DNA of 5,520 nucleotides from Flavobacteriaceae bacterium (lineage in GTDB: Bacteria; Bacteroidota; Bacteroidia; Flavobacteriales; Flavobacteriaceae). The stretch spans positions 1 through 5,520 of the forward strand of contig JAAZXZ010000186.1 of NCBI GenBank assembly GCA_014239895.1. The letters run 5' to 3'. Each line of letters starts with the position of its first letter. The first letter of the stretch is position 1. Below the pieces are notes generated by a model, which saw only the letters and a program-made list of their open reading frames with translations, was not told where the DNA came from and did no database searches. Below, one piece after another: positions 1-5,520 of this stretch. Made by a program: the position numbers and the translations under genes.

Positions 1-1634
1 GTAAGCCATAATGGTAAGTTACCTGCTGTATTTTCAAGTAATATTGCAACAAACCTTTCTAAACTTCCAAAAGGAGCTCTATGTATCATAACAGGTCTAT
101 GTAATTTATTGTCTTTTCCTTTATATGTCAAATCAAATCTTTCAGGAAGATTATAATCAACTTGAATAGTTCCTAATTGCCATTCTCTTCCTAATGCATC
201 ATTTACCATAAAATCTAATTTTGGCCCATAGAATGCAGCCTCACCGTATTTTATATTATAATTTAGTTTCTTTTCTTTAACCGCTTTTAAAATAGCATTT
301 TCTGATTTTTCCCATATGTCTTTATCACCCATATACTTTTCTGAATTTTCAGGATCTCTTAATGAGACTTGAGTAGAGAAATTTTCAAGACCTAGATTTG
401 TAAAGACATGTATTGTTAAATCAATAACATCTTTAAATTCCTTACCAAGCTGTTCTTCAGAACAAAAAATATGAGCATCATCCTGAGTAAATCCTCTTAC
501 TCTTGTTAATCCATGTAATTCTCCACTTTGTTCATATCTATATACTGTTCCAAATTCTGCATATCTTATCGGTAAATCTCTATAGCTAAATTTTCTAGAA
601 TTATAGATCTCACAATGATGAGGGCAATTCATGGGTTTTAGCATAAATTCTTCATCTTTCTTTGGTGTTTTTATTGGCTGGAAACTGTTTTCGCCATATT
701 TTTCATAATGCCCAGAGGTAATATAAAGTTCTTTATTTCCTATATGAGGAGTGATTACCATTTCATATCCTGCTTTCTTTTGAGCCTTTCTAAGAAAATC
801 CTCAAGTCTATTTCTTAAATCAACTCCTTTTGGAAGCCATAAAGGCAGGCCTAAACCAACTTTATTTGAAAATGTAAATAGATTTAATTTTTTCCCAATT
901 ATTCTATGGTCTCTCTTTTTTGCTTCTTCAACATTTAATAGATATTCACTAAGTAATTTTTGTTTTGGGAAAGAAATTCCATAAACTCTAGTTAACTGTT
1001 TATTTTTTTCATCAGCTCTCCAATATGCTCCAGCTACATTAGTTATTTTTACAGCTTTTATTATGCTAGTATTAGGTATATGACCTCCTTTGCATAAATC
1101 AGTAAAGTTTGAATGATCACAAAAAGTGATTTCTCCATCATTTAGATCATTTATAAGTTCAGTTTTGTATTCATTAGATATATTATTATAATAATTTAGA
1201 GCATCTTTTTTTGAGACCACTCGCATTTTGAAATCATGTTTACCTCTAGATATATCTATTATTTTCGATTCTATTTTATCAAAATCTTTATCTGATATTA
1301 CATAATCATTTAAGTCAACATCATAATAAAATCCATTTTTTATAGCAGGGCCAATGGTTAATTTTATTCCGGGATATAATTCTTCCAAGGCTTGTGCAAG
1401 TACGTGTGAAGAAGAATGCCAAAATGCTTTTTTCCCTTCATTATCATCCCAGGTATACAATTCTAATGATCCACTTTTATTCAAATGAGTTGACGTCTCT
1501 ACTGTTGTGCCATTAAAACTAGCAGATATTACATTTCTAGCAAAACCTTCACTAATATCTTTTGCAACATCAATAGCAGTGATGTTTTTCTCATATTTTT
1601 TTTTACTCCCGTCTTTAAGTGTTATAGTAATCAT
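1..1634 (-). CDS. thrS: threonyl-tRNA synthetase, partial (C-terminus beyond the left edge)
   Basis: Class II aminoacyl-tRNA synthetase that charges tRNA-Thr with threonine in the cytoplasm. Translation from the ATG at 1634-1632 (MITITLKDGS) gives 544 codons before the edge. Order of domains: TGS domain at about residues 1-60; N2 editing domain with the H73-SSS-H77 pair and the C181-KGG-H185 motif that clear mischarged serine; then the catalytic core. The three zinc/substrate ligands are visible: C337 in PMNCPHHC, H388 in QDDAHIFC and H518 in MIHRAPFGSLERF (motif 3). Motif 2 is seen as RYAEFGTVYRYEQSGE. These match E. coli C334, H385 and H511 in order. The family is usually about 640-650 residues, so about 100 residues, the anticodon-binding domain, lie outside. 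The start is supported by the exact match of H73/H77 to E. coli numbering. No frameshift is seen. In many bacteria infC-rpmI-rplT follow; that part is not in view. Confidence 0.97.
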   Translation of the reverse strand, partial: MITITLKDGSKKKYEKNITAIDVAKDISEGFARNVISASFNGTTVETSTHLNKSGSLELYTWDDNEGKKAFWHSSSHVLAQALEELYPGIKLTIGPAIKNGFYYDVDLNDYVISDKDFDKIESKIIDISRGKHDFKMRVVSKKDALNYYNNISNEYKTELINDLNDGEITFCDHSNFTDLCKGGHIPNTSIIKAVKITNVAGAYWRADEKNKQLTRVYGISFPKQKLLSEYLLNVEEAKKRDHRIIGKKLNLFTFSNKVGLGLPLWLPKGVDLRNRLEDFLRKAQKKAGYEMVITPHIGNKELYITSGHYEKYGENSFQPIKTPKKDEEFMLKPMNCPHHCEIYNSRKFSYRDLPIRYAEFGTVYRYEQSGELHGLTRVRGFTQDDAHIFCSEEQLGKEFKDVIDLTIHVFTNLGLENFSTQVSLRDPENSEKYMGDKDIWEKSENAILKAVKEKKLNYNIKYGEAAFYGPKLDFMVNDALGREWQLGTIQVDYNLPERFDLTYKGKDNKLHRPVMIHRAPFGSLERFVAILLENTAGNLPLWL

Positions 1635-1645
1635 TTTCTTATAAT

Positions 1646-1665
1646 AATCTGAGATTGTAATTTAC
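1646..1665. repeat. two adjacent short palindromes in the thrS leader
   Basis: AATCT-G-AGATT (1646-1656) is directly followed by GTAA-T-TTAC (1657-1665). Both are perfect dyads around one central base and sit at the predicted transcript start of thrS. They could be an operator, but in such AT-rich DNA short dyads arise by chance, and no known regulator site is recognised. Confidence 0.3.
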
Positions 1666-1672
1666 AAACATA
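1665..1672 (-). promoter_or_regulatory. predicted thrS promoter, -7 element TATGTTTG
   Basis: The minus strand reads TATGTTTG, matching the Bacteroidota primary sigma -7 consensus TAnnTTTG. It lies in the 61-base gap between the small membrane-protein gene and thrS, which would put the transcript start near 1657-1658 and leave a leader of about 22 bases. No clear TTTG -33 box is visible at the usual distance, so this is a motif-based prediction only. No Shine-Dalgarno sequence precedes the ATG, as is common in this phylum. Confidence 0.5.
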
Positions 1673-1695
1673 TTATACTGTAATAAAATTATAAA

Positions 1696-1908
1696 TCATT
1701 TTTCAAAGAGAGCGTTAATTATTTTAAATATTCCAAGAAATATTAAAAAAATAGCTATTACACAGAATAATACACCAATTAATGTATAAATATTTAGATA
1801 TACTTCATACTTACTATATCCTATTTGAATTATTACAGGACCAATAATAATTGGCAATAATGAGCATATTAAACTAATTGCACCGTCTTTTATTTTCTCT
1901 TTTTTCAC
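1696..1908 (-). CDS. small two-helix membrane protein, DUF6095-like
   Basis: A 70-residue protein of unknown function. A short charged N-terminus (MKKEKIKDG) is followed by two hydrophobic segments, about residues 10-30 and 40-66, with the polar turn GYSKYEVY between them, so it should be an inner-membrane hairpin. Length, layout and position after murQ resemble the DUF6095 family of flavobacteria; this assignment is from memory of the family, not from a search. The start codon is GTG at 1908-1906, and the murQ stop TGA is at 1907-1905, giving a 4-base GTGA overlap typical of translational coupling. There is no other methionine codon in the frame, so GTG is the only plausible start. It is probably the last gene of the icd-murQ unit. 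Any role in wall recycling would be a guess from the neighbour alone. Confidence 0.82.
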   Translation of the reverse strand: MKKEKIKDGAISLICSLLPIIIGPVIIQIGYSKYEVYLNIYTLIGVLFCVIAIFLIFLGIFKIINALFEK

Positions 1909-2732
1909 TTTTTCGGGTTTTTAAAACTCTCTATAGCTCTTCTAACATTATTAGTTTTTTTAAGTAGTTCTTTTGCTTTTGAATTTGAAACATCTAACGC
2001 AGATTTTATAATCTTTTCACCCCTTTCAACTAATTTATTATTAGCGAGTTGCATATCAACCATTTTATTTCCTTTAATCTTGCCTAGTCTGATCATTACA
2101 GCTGATGATATCATATTTAAAATTAATTTTTGAGCAGTTCCAGCCTTCATCCTTGAGCTTCCGGTTATATATTCTGGCCCTACAACTGCTTCAATTGAAT
2201 ATTTTGCTAGATATGATAGGGGAGAATTTTTATTACAAGTAATACATCCAGTAATAACATTATTTTTATTACATTCCTCAATTGCTCCTAATACATAAGG
2301 AGTAGTTCCTGATGCAGCTATACCTATTACTATATCTTTTTTTGTTATTTTATATTTATTTAGATCTTTCCATGCCTGTGTTAATGAATCTTCAGCATAT
2401 TCTTGGGATTTTCTTATAGCCTTATCGCCACCAGCAATAATACCAATAACCAATCCATCATCAACACCAAAAGTTGGTGGACATTCTGATGCATCTAGAA
2501 TCCCCAATCTTCCACTTGTTCCTGATCCTATATAAAATAATCTACCTCCATTTTTTAGCTTTTCATATACATTATCTACTAATATTTCAATTTTTGAAAT
2601 GTTTTTTTCAACAATATAAGCTACAGTTTTATCCTCTTGATTTATATCTGATAATATTTCTCTAGTGCTTTTAAGTTCTAAATTATTGTAAACAGAATCT
2701 TTTTCTGTTGTTTTTATGAATTGTCTACTCAA
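1905..2732 (-). CDS. murQ: N-acetylmuramic acid 6-phosphate etherase
   Basis: Cytoplasmic lyase-type etherase that removes D-lactate from N-acetylmuramic acid 6-phosphate to give N-acetylglucosamine 6-phosphate, a step in recycling peptidoglycan sugars. The 275 residues form one SIS (sugar isomerase) domain. Visible signatures are YIGSGTSGRLGILDASECPP at residues 68-87, GIAASGTTPYV at about 137-147, and TGSSRMKAGTAQKLILNM at 190-207. Both catalytic glutamates fall where E. coli has them: E83 in the SEC motif and E114 in EYAEDS. The protein is somewhat shorter than E. coli MurQ (298 residues), mainly at the C-terminal helical part, as I recall for flavobacterial versions. The start chosen is TTG at 2732-2730 (TTG AGT AGA CAA), because there is no nearby in-frame ATG and the FIKTTEKDS region must be included; ATT at 2735 is a less likely alternative. 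It lies 12 bases after icd and overlaps the next gene by 4. No murP or anmK is in view. Confidence 0.96.
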   Translation of the reverse strand: MSRQFIKTTEKDSVYNNLELKSTREILSDINQEDKTVAYIVEKNISKIEILVDNVYEKLKNGGRLFYIGSGTSGRLGILDASECPPTFGVDDGLVIGIIAGGDKAIRKSQEYAEDSLTQAWKDLNKYKITKKDIVIGIAASGTTPYVLGAIEECNKNNVITGCITCNKNSPLSYLAKYSIEAVVGPEYITGSSRMKAGTAQKLILNMISSAVMIRLGKIKGNKMVDMQLANNKLVERGEKIIKSALDVSNSKAKELLKKTNNVRRAIESFKNPKK

Positions 2733-2744
2733 AATACTTATTTA

Positions 2745-4961
2745 TTAATGAGTGTTTATAATATTATTTAATGTATTGCTTGGTCTCATTATTTTTTCAA
2801 CATTCTCAATGTTTGTTGAGTAATATCCTCCAAGATTTACTTTTTTTCCTTGATTTTCGTTTAGCTCTTCAATTATTTTCGATTCATTTTTGCTCAGAAG
2901 GAGGTGCATTTCTTGAAATTCTTTTTTTAGCTTAGTATTTTCATTTTGAATTGAGAGTGCTTCTGACCAATGTAAAGCTAAATAGTAATGACTACCTCTG
3001 TTATCAAGTTCTCCAACCTTTCTAGAAGGAGACTTGTTTGTCATTAATAGTTTTTCTATTGCTAGTCCTAAGCATTTTGAAAGAACTAATGCGTTAGAAT
3101 TTTTAGATGTTTTTCCTAAATGTTCTAATGAAACATCTAAGGCTAAAAATTCCCCTAGTGAATCCCATCTTAAATGATTTTCTTCAATAAGTTGCTGAAC
3201 ATGTTTAGGAGCAGAACCACCAGCTCCAGTTTCAAACAACCCGCCACCTTCCATTAAAGATACTATTGAAAGCATTTTTGCACTTGTTCCTACTTCCAAA
3301 ATTGGAAATAAATCAGTTAAATAATCTCTTAAAACATTTCCTGTAACAGAAATGGTGTTCTTTCCAGCATTTATTCTTTCTAAAGTATAGTTAGTTGCAT
3401 TATATGGTGATAACATCTTTATTTCAAGGTTCTCAAGGTTATATTCTTTTAAATAAAGATGCACCTTTTCTATTAATTCAATATCATGAGACCTTTTATT
3501 GTCTAACCAAAAAATCACAGGATCTTTTGTTGCAATTCCTCTTTCAACTGCAAGTTTGACCCAATTTTTTATTGCTTCGTCTTTTACCTGACACATACGC
3601 CAAATATCTCCTTTACTTACCTTTTGTTTAATAAGCGTATTGCCATTATTATCTTTAATATTTACATAACCATCATTATTTATTTCAAATGTTTTATCAT
3701 GAGATCCATATTCTTCGGCTTTTTTTGCCATTAGTCCAATATTTGAAACACTTCCCATTGATTTAGGATTAAATGCTCCATTTTTTTTACAGAAATTTAT
3801 AGTGGCTTTATATACTGATGCGTATGAGCTATCAGGTATAATTGCTTTTGTGTCCATCAATTGATTATTTCTGTTCCACATTTTTCCAGAATTTCTAATC
3901 ATTGATGGCATAGAAGCATCAATAATAATATCACTTGGAACATGTAAATTTGAGATTCCTTTATCAGAATTTACCATTGCAAGATATGGGCCTTGTTCAA
4001 AAGCTAGGTTAATATCTCTCTTAATTTTTTCAGACACATTAACATCAAGTGACTTAATTTTGTTTAGCAGAGCACTGACCCCATCATTTGGATTTACTTC
4101 TATTTTATCTAGAATTTTAGAATATTTATCAAAAACATTTTTGAAAAATATTTTAACTACATGACCAAATATAATAGGGTCACTAATCTTCATCATAGTA
4201 GCTTTTAAATGAATTGAAAGAAGTAGGTCTTTGTCTTTTGCGTCATGAATTTCATTCTCTATAAAATCTAAGAAATCTTTTTTATTCAAGAAAGATGCAT
4301 CTATGATTTCATTTTTTTCGATTGTAAACTCTTCTTTTAGAATTTTCTCATTTCCATTTGTATCAATATGTGAAATGTAAACGCTAGTCTTGTTTTTTAT
4401 GGTTAGAGATTCTTCATTATTTCTAAAATCACCGGATTTCATAGTAGACACATGAGTCTGAGATTTTCTATCCCATTTCCCCATTGAATGAGGGTTATTT
4501 TTAGCATAATTTTTTATTGCATCAGGAACTCTTCTGTCAGAATTTCCTTCTCTTAATACAGGGTTAACTGCACTGCCTTTAACTAAATCATATTTTCTTT
4601 TAATTTCTTTTTCAGAATTATTTACTGGATCATCAGGATACTCAGGTATATTATAACCTAACTGCTGTAGTTCTTTAATAGCATTTTTAATTTGTGGGAT
4701 GGAAGCACTTATATTTGGGAGCTTTATTATGTTTGCAGTGCTTTCATTAACTATATTTCCTAAATATTCTAAATCATCTTCTACAATTTGATTATTTTTC
4801 AAATTTTCAGAAAAATTAGCTAAAATTCTTGAGGAAAGAGAAATATCTCTAGTTTCAATATTTATTCTAGAAGATTTTGTAAAAGCTTTTACTATTGGTA
4901 AAAATGATATGGTTGCTAAAGCAGGAGCTTCATCTGTCTTAGTATAAATAATTTTAGACAT
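2745..4961 (-). CDS. icd: monomeric NADP-dependent isocitrate dehydrogenase
   Basis: Converts isocitrate and NADP+ to 2-oxoglutarate, CO2 and NADPH in the TCA cycle. This is the large single-chain type (about 740 residues, Azotobacter/Corynebacterium form), unrelated in length to the ~415-residue homodimeric Icd. The 738 residues are full length, from MSKIIYTKTDEAPALAT to the TAA at 2747-2745. Active-site residues are present with a constant offset of two from my recollection of A. vinelandii numbering: S130, N133, R137 and R143 (GSAVNPVLREGNSDRR), K253, D348 (IIDASMPSMIR), Y418, and R545, D546 and D550 (GNVLRDYLTD). K586/H587 (APKHVQQ), R598 and R647 fit the NADP 2'-phosphate and cofactor contacts, so NADP specificity is expected. 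The ATG at 4961-4959 gives the family's conserved N-terminus. It is the first gene of a likely icd-murQ-membrane protein unit. Confidence 0.98.
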   Translation of the reverse strand: MSKIIYTKTDEAPALATISFLPIVKAFTKSSRINIETRDISLSSRILANFSENLKNNQIVEDDLEYLGNIVNESTANIIKLPNISASIPQIKNAIKELQQLGYNIPEYPDDPVNNSEKEIKRKYDLVKGSAVNPVLREGNSDRRVPDAIKNYAKNNPHSMGKWDRKSQTHVSTMKSGDFRNNEESLTIKNKTSVYISHIDTNGNEKILKEEFTIEKNEIIDASFLNKKDFLDFIENEIHDAKDKDLLLSIHLKATMMKISDPIIFGHVVKIFFKNVFDKYSKILDKIEVNPNDGVSALLNKIKSLDVNVSEKIKRDINLAFEQGPYLAMVNSDKGISNLHVPSDIIIDASMPSMIRNSGKMWNRNNQLMDTKAIIPDSSYASVYKATINFCKKNGAFNPKSMGSVSNIGLMAKKAEEYGSHDKTFEINNDGYVNIKDNNGNTLIKQKVSKGDIWRMCQVKDEAIKNWVKLAVERGIATKDPVIFWLDNKRSHDIELIEKVHLYLKEYNLENLEIKMLSPYNATNYTLERINAGKNTISVTGNVLRDYLTDLFPILEVGTSAKMLSIVSLMEGGGLFETGAGGSAPKHVQQLIEENHLRWDSLGEFLALDVSLEHLGKTSKNSNALVLSKCLGLAIEKLLMTNKSPSRKVGELDNRGSHYYLALHWSEALSIQNENTKLKKEFQEMHLLLSKNESKIIEELNENQGKKVNLGGYYSTNIENVEKIMRPSNTLNNIINTH

Positions 4962-4985
4962 TTAAATATCAGAAAATCAGTTTTT

Positions 4986-4993
4986 CAAAGATA
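4986..4993 (-). promoter_or_regulatory. predicted icd promoter, -7 element TATCTTTG
   Basis: The minus strand reads TATCTTTG, an exact match to the Bacteroidota -7 consensus TAnnTTTG. The transcript would start near 4979, leaving a leader of about 18-20 bases before the icd ATG. Upstream, only a degenerate -33 box (TTTTCTG, ending about 21 bases away) is seen. It lies downstream of the terminator at 5036-5084, consistent with icd having its own promoter separate from the RNA-like region. No Shine-Dalgarno sequence is present. Confidence 0.5.
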
Positions 4994-5035
4994 ATGATTG
5001 ACATTGAGAAATAACAGAAAATATGGAATAGATAT

Positions 5036-5084
5036 AAAAAACAAAAGCCATACTATTGTAGTTTCCTACTCTAATATGGCTTTT
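5036..5084 (-). terminator. strong rho-independent terminator, nested hairpin
   Basis: On the minus strand AAAAGCCATA (5084-5075) pairs perfectly over 10 bases with TATGGCTTTT (5052-5043) and is followed by the T-run TTTTGTTTTTT (5046-5036). Inside the loop is a second hairpin, GTAG-GAAA-CTAC (5069-5058), capped by a GNRA tetraloop. It would end a minus-strand transcript entering from the right, just before the icd promoter. On the plus strand the stem is followed by five T (5081-5085), so weaker termination in that direction is possible, but no plus-strand gene runs into it. Confidence 0.8.
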
Positions 5085-5100
5085 TATGAATTTGCCTTGT

Positions 5101-5150
5101 AATCAATTCCCCATTGCTGGTTCTTACAAAATTTTCATTTTGTCTTGATT
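5101..5150 (-). other. RNA subdomain: possible three-way junction with two GNRA hairpins
   Basis: In the minus-strand RNA, AAUCAA (5150-5145) can pair with UUGAUU (5106-5101). The helix would enclose two GNRA hairpins, ACAAAAU-GAAA-AUUUUGU (5143-5126) and CCA-GCAA-UGG (5120-5111), separated by AAGAA and followed by GGAA. An alternative is GAAUU/AAUUC (5109-5105 with 5092-5088), which uses part of the same strand. Confidence 0.4.
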
Positions 5151-5167
5151 TCAATGCGAATTCATTC

Positions 5168-5231
5168 GGAATCTGGTTTCCTTGTTTGCTTCGGAGATTG
5201 CTCTCCTTTGCTTACATTTCCTCCTGATTCC
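5168..5231 (-). other. RNA subdomain: 8-pair helix enclosing a GCAA hairpin
   Basis: In the minus-strand RNA, GGAAUCAGG (5231-5223) can pair with CCAGAUUCC (5176-5168): six pairs, one A-A mismatch, then two more pairs. The helix encloses about 46 bases containing the hairpin GGAGA-GCAA-UCUCC (5206-5193). Local alternatives using the same bases are GGAA/UUCC (5181-5178 with 5171-5168) and CGAA-UGAA-UUCG (5168-5157), so this is one of competing folds. Confidence 0.45.
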
Positions 5232-5520
5232 TGTTTAATTGCTTTCTATATGTTCTTATTTTTCTACCCTCATTTGCATGAGAGTTTCTTTTTAGAACTT
5301 TGCTCTTGAACTCTTCCATCCAGCGAACTTTCAAGATTTGCTTTTGAGCTTTTTTGCTTTAGGTCATAAACTTGTGCAGGCACACACTTATTACTTTAAA
5401 GCATTGCTTTGGCTTCTTGCTTGCGCAATCTGCTTTCTGCTTTTTTTGAAAACAATTTTATGTAAAAGAACGTTTCTTACTTTGAACTTGTGTCGTTGCC
5501 GACTTTAGCATTTGCTTCAA

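Larger units (their letters stand above)
5036..5520 (-). ncRNA. candidate large structured non-coding RNA, 3' part (5' end outside window)
   Basis: About 480 bases without a credible protein gene. The minus-strand version is rich in A and G and folds into many compact hairpins. Seven are closed by GNRA tetraloops: GUCG-GCAA-CGAC (5503-5492), UUGC-GCAA-GCAA (5428-5417), CUCUCAU-GCAA-AUGAGGG (5284-5267), GGAGA-GCAA-UCUCC (5206-5193), ACAAAAU-GAAA-AUUUUGU (5143-5126), CCA-GCAA-UGG (5120-5111) and GUAG-GAAA-CUAC (5069-5058). Other stems are UCUUGAA/UUCAAGA (5336-5330 with 5310-5304), AAAGC/GCUUU (5410-5406 with 5402-5398), UGUG/CACA (5384-5381 with 5376-5373) and GUAAGA/UUUUAC (5480-5475 with 5467-5462). 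The transcript would end at the terminator at 5036-5084. The GNRA loops and two G-U pairs (5283-5268; 5476-5466) make sense only on this strand. I do not recognise the family. Conserved tmRNA, RNase P, 5S rRNA and group I/II intron cores are not seen. Function unknown; strand and RNA nature are inferred. Confidence 0.62.

Noticed and set aside
2474..2665. A 63-codon plus-strand ORF inside murQ.
   Set aside because: It is the reverse-strand shadow of a clearly conserved part of murQ, and its hydrophobic F/L/I-rich composition is what antisense of AT-rich coding sequence gives.
5043..5084. A CRISPR repeat: the GTAG-TTTC-CTAC core looks somewhat like a Cas12a-type repeat hairpin.
   Set aside because: It occurs only once, there are no spacers or cas genes, and the arrangement is fully explained as a terminator.
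5050..5520. A minus-strand reading frame from the right edge that has only three TAA stops (5460, 5361, 5214) before a TAG, looking like a broken or recoded protein. It includes a 35-codon ORF at 5319-5212.
   Set aside because: Purine-rich sequence has few stop codons by composition, another frame of the same strand also looks fairly open, no start or ribosome site is convincing, and the stretch is packed with perfect GNRA hairpins. The neighbouring genes use TAA as a normal stop (icd), so recoding is not supported. I recognise no protein family.
5036..5520. tmRNA, RNase P RNA, rRNA, or group I/II intron as the identity of the structured region.
   Set aside because: No tRNA-like CCA end or tag frame, no RNase P conserved region such as GAGGAAAGUCC or ACAGAAA, no 5S or large rRNA signature, and no group II domain V. 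The 5' part is outside the window, so a family with its signature only there cannot be excluded.
5090..5520. A plus-strand gene or plus-strand RNA in the right-hand region.
   Set aside because: No plus-strand frame of useful length was found, and the hairpin loops and G-U pairs are sensible only on the minus strand.

Overview
The window is AT-rich, and its protein genes point to a low-GC member of the Bacteroidota, most likely a flavobacterium. The evidence is a small two-helix membrane protein resembling the flavobacterial DUF6095 family next to murQ, a monomeric NADP-dependent isocitrate dehydrogenase, Bacteroidota-type promoter elements (TAnnTTTG) upstream of two genes, and no clear Shine-Dalgarno sequences. 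All recognisable genes are on the minus strand, so transcription runs from high to low coordinates.

Layout in the direction of transcription. (1) 5520 to about 5036 has no credible protein gene. Its minus strand is purine-rich and folds into many small hairpins, seven of them closed by GNRA tetraloops. There are also longer-range helices, and the stretch ends in a strong rho-independent terminator at 5036-5084. I read this as the 3' part of a large structured non-coding RNA whose 5' end lies beyond the window. I could not match it to tmRNA, RNase P RNA, rRNA or an intron. (2) 4961-2745 is icd, encoding monomeric isocitrate dehydrogenase, with a predicted promoter just upstream. (3) 2732-1905 is murQ (N-acetylmuramic acid 6-phosphate etherase), 12 bases after icd, with a TTG start. 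(4) 1908-1696 is a 70-residue two-helix membrane protein with a GTG start that overlaps the murQ stop codon in the sequence GTGA. (5) After a 61-base gap holding a predicted promoter, thrS (threonyl-tRNA synthetase) runs from 1634 off the left edge; its anticodon-binding domain is missing from the window.

The spacing suggests one operon, icd-murQ-(membrane protein), followed by a separate thrS unit. The protein genes are central metabolism, wall recycling and translation, all intact and ordinary. The unusual part is the RNA-like region on the right, which is the candidate for something undescribed.
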